Shown: positions 10,517-21,500 of the stretch, piece by piece | Position numbering within the stretch: position 1 is the first letter of the stretch | Layout: each line of letters opens with the position of its first letter | Origin: Pelargonium cotyledonis | Lineage: Eukaryota > Streptophyta > Magnoliopsida > Geraniales > Geraniaceae | Direction: 5' to 3' | Length of the DNA: 29,252 nt | Assembly: GCA_036897625.1 (NCBI GenBank) | Contig: JAYMTA010000422.1 | Coordinates: 1-29,252 of the forward strand | The notes under the pieces: generated by a model | Seen by the model: the letters and a program-made list of their open reading frames with translations, nothing else | What the model was told of the DNA's origin: nothing | The model's database searches: none | Position numbers and translations under genes: made by a program

Positions 10517-10675
10517 ACACCTACCTGGACGGAGTCTATGGTTGATCAAGAATGACCATGGCCTAGGTTGGTGACCTCCATTGCACTCTGGAGGGGCACC
10601 ATCTTAACTTCTCCCCAAGTTGGAGAGTGTACGTCATAATTTGTGCCAGTTGGAACTTGCGTTCGCGCAGCCCCT
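10517..10675 (+). ncRNA. U1 spliceosomal snRNA gene (variant or early pseudogene)
   Basis: The 159-base sequence aligns along its whole length with plant U1 as I recall it. The 5' end is ACACCTACCTGGACGG, where normal U1 is AUACUUACCUGGACGG, so positions 2 and 5 are changed from U to C. The U1-70K loop appears as GATCAAGAATG (usual plant GAUCAAGAAGG). The U1A-type loop is CCATTGCACTCTGG (usual AUUGCACUCC). The Sm site AATTTGTG is intact at about 10638-10645. The terminal hairpin keeps its TGCG-TTCG-CGCA core, but the lower stem GGAACT/AGCCCC has two mismatches where U1 normally pairs. U1 RNA recognises 5' splice sites as the first step of spliceosome assembly. Promoter elements look functional, so transcription is plausible; whether a working snRNP forms is uncertain. 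Confidence 0.9.
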
Positions 10676-10703
10676 CCGTAATTCTTAAGTTGTAGTCTTA
10701 CGA

Positions 10704-10710
10704 AGTTAAA
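10704..10710 (+). terminator. Possible 3'-end signal of the U1 gene
   Basis: agttaaa fits the AGTNNAA half of the plant snRNA 3' box. It lies 28 bases beyond the inferred RNA end, and the CA part of the consensus is not evident, so this is a weak call. Confidence 0.3.
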
Positions 10711-12105
10711 GAATGAGGTAGGGTTTAGAGTGAATCTTTTCTTTTAATTTAGTGATTTGTGATTTGTCTTTTATGGAGTTTAGAGATGGAGTGGGTTTAG
10801 AGTGATGAGTAAAATATAAAAATAAAAAAAACACGGAAAAACGTCGCTCACAAGTCTTGGTTCTTTACTCTTCAGTTTTATACATTTGTGTATCATTTGA
10901 TGATTCCCCTCCCCGCTTTTTCACTAAAAGTCGAAATTTTCATTCCTAAATCAAAATTTCTAATTCAAACGGTAACTAAAATTCGTTTTTTTTTTCTCTC
11001 ATAAACGTGAAAGGCAATAAACGATGAGTGCAAAAGTGACCTGACAGATGATATTTACATGGGGCCATGTCCAACAAGTCCCACCTCAGCCAAACAACAG
11101 AGAACTCTTGGCTTTGACACTTCTAACTGTAGTTAGTATAATTAATCAACCAAACAATGAAAAGAAAAAAAATAAAACGTACTTGCATTTCCTAATTTTA
11201 TGCAATATTAAAAAGGTTGTTATTATCATTATTTAATTAAACTGGCACTATATTATATAAGGTATATATAAAAATATGAGATGGCCAGTTCTAATCCCAA
11301 ATGTATTTGTCAGGTCATCCAGCGCCTATCTCTGCTGCTTTTTACTCCAAATGCAAAGAACCCAAACACCAAATATTTTGTTTATTTTTTATTTTTTATT
11401 TTTTCTGTAGGGTGAATTTTACCATTATTGCAACTGAGAATAAGTAAAATTAGATAGAGATATATAATATGGGCAAAAAACTTATGATCTGATACTGGAC
11501 TTTTAATGTTTTTATATGCCAAATATGGGAATATATATCTTATTATATTTATATATTACACCTTGCAAAATGAAAATGGCACTATTGATTCATTTTTGAA
11601 TATTTAAATTCAAACCTTAACGCTAAAATCTAACAAGTTTTTCTTATAATTACATTTAGTCAACATGAGGAATGTGTCTTCGAAACCGTAGAGTGTATAA
11701 ATAGTTTCGGCTGGCATGAAAATTGAGTTAAAGATCATTATTACACAAAATAGAAATAAATAAATTCAAAACACTATTATTGACGTCAGTGATCCACACT
11801 CGCCTTCCGTCGTGCGTCGGTGTTTTCTGTCCCTCTATTACCGGCAAAGGGAGAGCTCCGTCCAAATAAGAATCGGAGATAACCGATAAAATAGTTAGCA
11901 TATAGTTTCCGGTTATTCCGGTCACCTAAAACTCCGTACCCCGCCGCCAAAAGACTCCTCTATGACGCCGACCCAGTTCCCCTCTAGTGATAACTGGTAA
12001 CACATATTTTGAGAAAAAGAGAAAATATATAAATTATACACAAAAAGTAAAAATACTCCGAAAATGTACGAAACTACAATGTAGAGAGATAGAGAGAGAA
12101 AAGTG
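10711..12105. other. Intergenic region upstream of the BSL gene
   Basis: AT-rich DNA with homopolymer runs and no supported gene. The frame at 11048-11236 has no family signature, nor does the minus frame at 11728-11925, which overlaps a GC-richer patch (about 11790-11960). The downstream part must hold the BSL promoter, but I could not place a convincing TATA box. Confidence 0.6.
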
Positions 12106-12130
12106 GGTCATTTTTATTTTTATTTTTGAT

Positions 12131-12131
<1 letters not shown>

Positions 12132-12163
<32 letters not shown>
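12132..12163. repeat. (AG)n microsatellite upstream of BSL
   Basis: Sixteen uninterrupted AG units follow a ttttatttttatttttg tract. Together with the shorter GA-rich stretch at about 12082-12101, it forms a polypurine block about 360-440 bases before the start codon. Such GA tracts can bind BBR/BPC GAGA factors in plants; here that is inference only. Confidence 0.95.
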
Positions 12164-12166
<3 letters not shown>

Positions 12167-12186
12167 TTAGTGTTCACTTTTCATTG

Positions 12187-12491
12187 ATGTGCTGTTATTG
12201 GCTTTGAGATTGTCTCCTCCGGCCCCGTTTGTGTTCCTCCTCGACCGCCTCGAGGTTTCTCTTCTTCCTTTCAGAGAGTGTGAGAGAGAAACAGAAACCC
12301 ACGACCTGATTTCCATGTTCTCCGCCTCTCGTTCCTGGAATTGGATTGGAGATCTGAGCTACAGCTGCAGTTACAGCTAGGGTTTTCAATTCTTGGCGTG
12401 AATCTTGGGGGAGTTCAAGTTTGAATTGCGTGTGGAATCCAAATGTTGATCACCAATGCGAATTCGTCGCAGTTCTAGCTCCGATCTTTGA
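12187..12491 (+). promoter_or_regulatory. BSL 5' leader with up to four short upstream ORFs
   Basis: If transcription begins near the GA tract, the leader holds ATG-led ORFs at 12187-12207 (6 codons), 12315-12380 (21 codons), 12443-12478 (11 codons) and 12456-12491 (11 codons). The last two overlap in different frames and end 35-48 bases before the main ATG at 12526. Such uORFs commonly reduce translation of the main frame. The transcription start is unknown, so the first one may lie outside the mRNA. Confidence 0.5.
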
Positions 12492-12525
12492 AAATTTAGG
12501 GTTCTATAACGGGAGTGTTCGAGAA

Positions 12526-15500
12526 ATGGAGGTTGATTCTACCATGGTTCCGGAGTCCGATCACGATCCAGCCGTCCAGAGCCAAAGCCAGAACCAGAGC
12601 GCGCCTCAATCAACGGCTGCTATGGAACGGGAGCAGCTAGGCGACCAGTCGCCGGCTGGGGTCGGATCTCCAGGGCAGACACCGGGGGGACAGCAGCAGG
12701 GCGCGCATGCACTGGTGCAGCAGAGCCCTCTGGTTGGGCCAAGGCATGCGCCTACATATTCGGTGGTGAATGCGATTCTAGAGAAGAAAGAAGACGGGCC
12801 AGGGCCGAGATGCGGCCACACTTTAACGTCAGTGGCGGCTGTTGGGGAGGAGGGGACGCCCGGGTACATTGGGCCTAGGCTGATTTTGTTTGGGGGTGCT
12901 ACTGCGCTCGAGGGAAATTCTGCGGCTACTGGAACTCCTTCGTCGGCCGGAAGTGCAGGCATACGTATGTCTCTCATTGGCTTTCTCTGCTCCTTCATTG
13001 GTTTACTATTAGGGTTTATAGTTGCAACTCCTTAATAAAATTCAGATTTCTCGCAACAAGTGGTTGTTTCATTACAGCTGCAAGTCCTTAATTGTGAGTT
13101 TTATTGGAATTATTTGCATGAGGAATGCTCCATTTATTGAAGCTTAATTAATTTCCTATGCATGTTTGCTGATTTTCCATTGTGATGGATGTTTATACTC
13201 TTGAGATATTTACATTCTGCCACCTGAGTGTGCTTCTTGGTTGGGTGAAACTCAATTTTTTAGTTCCCTCTATTGGAAAGTCTTTTTTTTTTTGTCGAAT
13301 TTGCAACACATCTACTGGAGTATCTTTTTATTGAAAACAGTGATTTATTTGTTCTCACTTCTCAATCAAATATAGTTCAACTGAAAAATGAACCTGGTTT
13401 GTAACATTAGCAGTCCAAGATGATTATATTTTGATGCGTGGAAAGTTCCACTGTATTTTGGCTTTTATTTCCAATGTTTGTTCTCTCTAGTTGAGTGGAA
13501 CCTTGGGGAATTTTAAGCTGCCTTTATATGAGTTTTGAATGTTTCCGTGGTTTGTGAACTGTTATACCCCTGCACAACTGGATTAAATAACACATTAAAA
13601 CTGATTTAATGAATACCTTATAAGAAAGCGATCTGAAATGTATGTTTGCTGTTTGTTTCAAGTATGGAAAGTCTTAAGTTTGGTTTATGTTTTTCACAAA
13701 CCTAAATAATTTCTATCTTAAACTAACAATAAACAGTATTTTGGTTACTTTCTGCTCATTTTTGGTGTGAGAGGTCTAATTTTGGTATTCTTTTGAACTG
13801 CTACTGATATGATGTTTTACATTCAGTATTCATAGTATCTTAATTTTATTGAACCTGCGGAGACTCAAATGGCATGCTGTGGTTTATTATAAATGTTACT
13901 ATTGCAGATAACAAGTTTGCTCAAACCTGTGTAATATAATGAAAGTCGTTGATATTCGATTGGATTATGTTTGATTTTATGAAATTTGTGAGTCCTGTTG
14001 TCTAGCATGACTTGTGTAAAAGTGTCATAAAATGAAGAGTTATTTATGATTTTTATTTGGGGCGGTATCCCTCCTGGATTTACATATTTTTTTGATGTTT
14101 TACTGTTTCACCTTTCGTAACTTATGCAGCTTTACTTGAATTACAGGACTGGCGGGTGCCACTGCTGATGTTCATTGTTATGATGTTTTGACAAATAAAT
14201 GGTCTAGGTAAGCTTAATAATTGAGTGTAATCAGCCTTTTGACTGTACTTGGTTACCGCTGGTTCTTAAATTGAAATTATTTTGTAGGATCACTCCTTTT
14301 GGAGAGCCACCCACGCCAAGGGCTGCGCACGTTGCAACTGCCGTTGGAACTATGGTTGTCATTCAGGTAAGCCTAGAGCTTCATTGTCCTTTTAATATTA
14401 AGTTATATTATATACAATTTAAACTAATAGTCTCACTGTTATCTTCGATCTAACTCAGGGTGGAATTGGTCCAGCTGGTTTGTCTGCTGAGGATCTTCAT
14501 GTTCTTGACCTTACACAGCAACGACCTAGATGGCATAGGTTTGTATCTTGAAGAAATCACTTGCTCATGTTTCAGTGTTGCATGCGGTTCATCCTTTAAA
14601 TTTATGCTAATTTCTTGCAGAGTTGTTGTTCAAGACCCTGGACCAGGGCCACGTTATGGACATGTGATGGCTTTGGTAGGGCAAAGGTATCTCATGTGTA
14701 TTGGTGGTAATGATGGTAAGACTCATCATTTTCTTGCCTTGTCATTTACATGTTAGGTGCATTGAACTTATATATCCATGAGGGAAGGAATTATGGTGTT
14801 GCTATGGTGTTTCCAGGGAAGCGACCTTTGGCTGATGTATGGGCCCTGGACACTGCTGCTAAGCCCTATGAATGGCGTAAACTGGAACCAGAAGGAGAGG
14901 GTCCTCCTCCATGCATGTAAAACTTCTACCTCTCTATCACATGCAAGTGCAACATCTTAAATCACCAGTTCTGTTTTACCCCATGGTTTATATATGCTTT
15001 GCATGGTACTTTACGAATTTGAGTATCATTCATTGGTTCGTTGTCTTTTCTTTTGTGGCCATGTTCAAAGACCTGAGGATTCCATACAATATTCCGCACT
15101 TGTTAATTTTCTAGGTTTGTCTACCTTGAATGGTGAGGAATTGGAGAATTAACAATAAAAGATTACTAATTTTCCAGGATAATTATTAATAGCTCGCGTT
15201 ACATATGGGTGTGTGCTATTTGTAAGGATGCAGTGCATTGTGAGAGTATCCATGCATCAATTTCCAATAATAAGCTCACATCCTTCATTTTCCAAAATAT
15301 TTTCATGTTTATGTTACATAAAATTATATACTTGTCTTTGTTATCTTTCATTGACATTAGAGATTGTTAAGCACCATATCCAGTTCTTAATTGATTCTTT
15401 ATACTTGACTAGGTATGCAACTGCAAGTGCTCGTTCTGATGGTCTTCTTTTGCTTTGTGGAGGAAGGGATGCAAACAGTGTGGTAAGTTAAAAATAATCA

Positions 15501-18500
15501 ACTGTGTCCTAGTATCAGAGCATATGATGGTAAAAAAGTTGAAATATTTTACTGGAACTAGTTCTTTAATTTTCAAAAGGCAACATCTATTTTTGCAAGA
15601 GCATGGTGGTCGTTCATAAAGTAAATATTTCTTTCATGACATATGAATAGTAGTGGGCAGAATTGGAAAATTATAGATATTTATTTCAGACAAATTTGCT
15701 TGATTTGTGTCTTTTTAGCCTTTGTATTCTGTTTCCAACACTCATTTGTTAGTGTCTTCCACATTGATAACCTCATGCTCATTCTTCTCCATGGAAGTGG
15801 GATGAAAATTTACGTATTGATAGTTATATGATATTAATTAATTTGACCTTTTATGTTCATAGTGAGTTGGTTGACTGGTTTCCTTTTTTTTTTGTAACAG
15901 CCATTGGCAAGTGCATATGGACTTGCTAAACATAGAGATGGTCGTTGGGAATGGGCTATTGCTCCTGGTGTTTCACCTTCTCCAAGATATCAACATGCAG
16001 CAGTGAGTTTTTCTTTCCTTTTATTTCCCCCTTCTGTTGGACTCTCTTGTGACTAGAGTCTGGTTATGTGAAGATTAAAAGCTTATGCTGTATTTCTAGG
16101 TTTTTGTTAATGCACGACTTCATGTATCTGGAGGGGCACTTGGTGGTGGACGCATGGTAGAAGATTCATCAAGTGTTGCAGGTACTTGTTTATGTTATTT
16201 ACATCCAAATATTTCTTTCTTCTATGGCTGCCTACATTGGCGATTTTTTTTATAGATATATTTCCTTCTACTGCCCCTCTAAGAAGAGTGCTATGCTTCC
16301 TCTTGTATGTTTCAAAATGTATTGGTGTGTTCTGTCAGAATTTATTAAGTTTTGCTCTGAAAAATTCTCTCCTACTTTACATATTTGGAGGATCAATACG
16401 ATGATGCCAAAAAATAAGGTTGAAGTATTTTGCCTCTTTAAGAAATTGTGGTTCACCAGCATTTCATTTTGGGACAGTGGGACAGGTAGAGTGAGAGGTA
16501 GCACTTATACAAGTAGTTGCTGCGCTTGTATATGTCCGTTTTTTTTCAGATAAATATACTTGTGTGTCAAACTCTTACACATCTGTAACAAAATTTACGT
16601 TGGCCAAGCCTGTACAGAAGGTGCCGGCTCCACTGGTTAGTTTATGATTTAACAAATTGTATACTTTTGTACTGAATTAAATATGGGAGTCAAGTTTGCT
16701 AAAGTTGTTGAATTTTTAGGTAAACCCTATTTTCACCCTCAAATGGATAGCAAATGTTGATAAGAACTATAATATATTCCGGAAATGGAATAGAGATGTT
16801 GTTTGGGTGGCATTTACCATTTAACATGCACATATGCTCAATTGTCTAGGTGTATGAATCCAGTGTGTCTGTGCCAAGGCAACAGATGGCTCTTGATGCT
16901 GCATATAAGATATCTTATGAATCCATATGGTATTTCTTGTTTGCAGTGTTGGATACTGCAGCAGGCGTTTGGTGCGATACAAAATCCGTTGTTACTACCC
17001 CTAGGACAGGCAGATACAGTGCTGATGCAGCTGGTGGAGATGCTGCAGTCGAGTTGACAAGGCGGTGTAGGCACGCAGCTGCCGCAGTTGGTGACTTAAT
17101 ATTTATCTATGGTGGTTTACGTGGCGGTAAGAGATGAGGCTAGTTTTGAAGTCATATTGATGCAATTGTTATCGTACTTCAAATGTGATGTCACCAACCA
17201 TCAGTTAGCTGCATGATTCATTGTGATCTGATTATTAAACATAATTTCCTTAAATTTGGATCATAATGTAGCATGATGCTTAATTTAGCTTTGGTAATAT
17301 AGTCGGTGAAATGAAATTTTGGTAGGTGTGTACTGGGGTAATAATGTATGATACGATGTTGGCAGGAGTTGATTTGATTCCCATATTTTATTAGAGAACA
17401 GGCTGGTATCAGTATGTTCTGTAGATCCAGATATTAGGATCTTACAGATTTGGTATTGTATTGCAGAGGCCTAAGGTTAGAATATCTCTTTTGAAGGTAT
17501 CTCTAGACTTTGTATTTTTTATTAGGCCTTTCGTTACGTGAGAGGTTTTGAAAGAAAACAATGGAATGTGAAATTTTGCTAGGAACATAATAATTAATTG
17601 ACATAAAAGATTTGCCTGGGATATGATTTAGGAGCCTAGATCTTCGTAAATGACTATAGAACACGGATATGCACAGCACATGTTAAATATTACTAGGTCT
17701 TGTGCATGTGTTGGCATCTTGGGGTTCTATTTCTGATAAGATATTTGCTGATCTCAAATATATGGTTTGCATTTGATTTTTTAAATTTATATTTATGTCT
17801 CCAAATATTGTGCACAAATAAGGCCAACAAGTTTGAGTTTGTACTGCAAATAAATGAAATTTTGTTTTCTAGCAATGATTCAGAAACTTCATTGTTTAGT
17901 GCCATGTTTCATAGCTTATGACATCCAAAATTGGGAAAATGAAGTTTATATTGTGACTTTATCTACAGTGCTAAGTGCTAACCAACATATGGCTAGATAG
18001 TTGAGTAAATTGACATAAGCGTGTATTGCTTGGTGTGCTGTAGGGGTGTTGCTTGATGACCTACTTGTTGCTGAAGACTTGGCTGCTGCCGAAACAACAA
18101 CTGCAGCATCTCATGCAGCTGCAGCAGCTGCTTCTAATCTACCAGCAGGGCGGCTGTCTGGAAGGTATGCATTCATTGATGAAAGGTCGAGACAAATGCC
18201 TGAATCCGCTCCCGATGGATCAGTCGTGTTGGGTAATCCAGTGGCTCCCCCTATTAATGGTGACATGTATACTGATATAAGCACTGAAAACGCCATGCTA
18301 CCAGGATCTCGGTAAAATAGCGACCTTTTTTTGGCTGCAGGTTATCTTAATTCATATGAGAAATTAGTCAACTTACTGGATGATGATTATTACGCAGGAG
18401 ATTGAGCAAAGGTGTTGAGTATCTAGTTGAAGCATCAGCTGCTGAAGCAGAGGCTATTAGTGCTACGTTAGCTGCTGCCAAGGCACGGCAAGTTAATGGA

Positions 18501-21500
18501 GAAGTTGAATTGCCGGACAGAGATCGTGGAGCAGAGGCAACCCCTAGTGGCAAACAGATGTCTACCTTGATTAAGATGCCTGATTCTGCCGGCTCAAATA
18601 GCATTGCCCCGGCTGGAGTTCGATTGCATCATAGAGCTGTTAGTATTTTTTATCCTTCTTGAATTCCATCTGAATTTAGTATGGCAGGAAAATTGTTGAC
18701 ATGACACATATTCTTCTGTCTAATTACATGTCTTGTCAGGTTGTTGTAGCTGCAGAGACTGGTGGGGCTTTAGGTGGCATGGTTAGACAGCTTTCAATTG
18801 ATCAATTTGAAAATGAAGGTAGGCGGGTCAGCTATGGGACCCCAGAGAGTGCAACAGCAGCTCGTAAACTATTAGATCGACAGATGTCCATCAACAGTGT
18901 TCCAAAAAAGGTATAGGTCATTTTATGTTGTGCAAAAATACTATGAATGTAGTTAGATGCATCTCTATGTGGTATGGACAGTTGGATGCTGAAGAATGTA
19001 GTGTCAAAAATAAGAAGAAAATAGAAATCATTATGCAAGCATTTCTTTATATTTCAAATAGTATTTGGCCCAGATGGGATGCATATATATTTTGATTTGG
19101 GGAATACATGATGTGGATTTTGAAAGACAAGAAAGAAAAAGAGAGGGATGTAGTTACCTGGATGAATGGACTCAAATTGCTTTGCAATGTTTTGATATGC
19201 TTAAAATTTATAAGTATGTTTTTTTTTTTTTGTGATAATCTTGCATCACAAAATTTTCTTTTGTTATTCCTATGGAGATGTTATATATTGTTAACCATGA
19301 AGCATATGGGTTTCTAGTTCTCATCTTTTGTTTGTCTATTACTCTATTTTGCATCGGTTGAGATGTAAGTGCTGGTGAATTTTTCCTTCTCCTGTCTCTA
19401 TTCTGCTCAATATCTTAAAAGGCTTTCTTGACTGAAAACTTGTGTTGCTTTGCATATTCATGTCAATTCTGATCAGAAAAAGTTAGTCTGTCATGAGTAT
19501 ATACGGCAATAAGGGCATGCTCTGTTTCGTTGATGGATAGCATGCTTGTTATGTATTTCATGTGAGGTTACGTCGTATTGGAAAACCATTGTTTGACCCA
19601 GGTATGAGGTATCATTTTGTGTGTCTAGTTCACCCAATGGTTTTTAACCAAATCTTGAGGACTAAGAAGACTCAATGAAGGAGGAAAATACTATTATATC
19701 AATTTATGAAAGAAAGGAGATACTCAAAGGTGTAATAACTAAGTCAAAGTTTCATAGAATCAATTTGGTTTTATGGCTGGTATATATCCCCTAAGGAAGC
19801 TATTTTTCTTTTGAGAGAACTTGTGAAATAGTATAGAGAGAGGCAAAGACTTACAAGTTACCTCTAGTGTTTGTTGACGTAAACAAAAAGCTTATGATAT
19901 TGTTTCAAGGGAAGTTCTATGGTGGGAAAAAGGGATGTATATTAGATGTATTTATTTAATTAGAGACATTTGCGAAAGGGGATCAACTAGTGTGTAAGGA
20001 TTGATAGGGGATTTTCCAGAGATTTTTCCAATACGATAGGTTTGCATCAAGTATCAGCTCGTAATCCCTTTTGTTTTTGTTTTGGTCATTGATGAGTTCA
20101 CAAGACATCTTCAAGATGAGGCCCTTTGGTATATATTTTGTTTGTAGTTGATATTTTAGTTGATGAGTTTATAATAGAGAGTAATGCCAGATTCAATAGA
20201 TGGAAAGAGACTTCAGAATCAAATGGGTCTAGAATATGAAGTGTAGTTTAAGTAGAACCAAAACAGAAAATATGAAGTGTAGTTTAAGCAAAAGGTTGAG
20301 TAAGATGTGGTTCAATTATGCTACAAGAAATTACTGTAATTAACCATTTTAGGTACCTTGGATCTACAAGTCAAAAGACGGAGATTGAAGACGATGTTAA
20401 AAGTAGGATTAGTGCATTAGTTGAAATGGCGAGGGCTTCAAGAGTTACTTGTGATGAAAAAAATGCTTCTAAGTTTAAGGAAAAGTTATGTTGGGTAATA
20501 TAGGCAATTATGTTATATGGCTATATGCACTGAGTGTTCGACTCCAAAGATACTGAAAAGCCATAAAATTAAGGAATAGACATGAAACTAGTTAAGTGGA
20601 TGTGTAGTAACACTAAGAATGATACCATTAGAAATAAAACTATTCAAAGAAAAGTTAGGGCAGCATCATTCAAGATAAGATACTTGAAAATTGTTTAAGA
20701 TGGTTTGGACACATTGGACGTAGAGAATTTAGTGATCCCATGAGGAAAGGTAGGAGAAATCGGAGAGGAAAAACTAAAATGGGTAGGGGTAGACCTTATT
20801 TGACACGGATAGCAGTTGGCTTAACAAAGGAGATAACATTAGATGTGATAGAGTGGAGGAAGGAGAATACAAGTAGAAGATCCCAAAGAGTTTTGGTAAA
20901 TGATTCATGCAGCCAAACCCTTGACATTGTTTGAGAAATGACCTGGTTGTTGTTGATCACTCAGTTTGACGTGAGAATCTAATATTGCTGTGTACTATGT
21001 CTCTTATAATATTAGGATATTATATTTACCAATTTCTTTTATGTTTAGGTTATTGCACATTTGTTAAAACCTCGTGGCTGGAAGCCCCCAGTCCGCCGGC
21101 AATTTTTCTTGGACTGCAATGAAATAGCCGAACTTTGTGACAGTGCTGAAAGGATTTTTGCAAGTGAACCTAGTGTTTTACAGATTAAGGCTCCGGTTAA
21201 GATATTTGGGGATCTGCATGGGCAATTTGGGGACCTCATGCGCCTTTTTGACGAGTATGGTGCACCTTCAACTGCTGGGGACATTGCGTAAGTGTTACAC
21301 TTGATTCAGATGTTATATGTGATAATGAGCTTACACTTGAAGGGGTCTTTCAGGGTATAACATTAATATTGGGCTCTTCAACTGTCACCTTAAGCTTTTA
21401 GTTGAGTTGAACCTCTTTATGAAAAATGTGATGCATAATGTTATTTTTTGGATAAGTCTTGACTTGGACACTTTCTCATGATTCCATTTTTTAAATTAAT

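Larger units (their letters stand above)
18911..21048 (+). other. BSL intron 13 (2.1 kb), enlarged by a LINE fragment
   Basis: Donor AAAAAG|GTATAG and acceptor ATGTTTAG|GTT are phase 0, joining SINSVPKK to [11 protein letters not shown]. This boundary lies at the junction between the linker and the phosphatase domain. More than half of the intron is a degenerate LINE sequence in the sense orientation. Confidence 0.8.

Noticed and set aside
12421..12525. In-frame N-terminal extension of BSL beginning at TTG
   Set aside because: It starts with a non-ATG codon, does not resemble the BSL N-terminus, and the ATG at 12526 gives the expected MEVDSTM start in line with family members.
16173..16553. 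126-codon open frame on the plus strand
   Set aside because: It begins in BSL exon 9 in the wrong phase and runs through intron 9; the peptide has no family signature.
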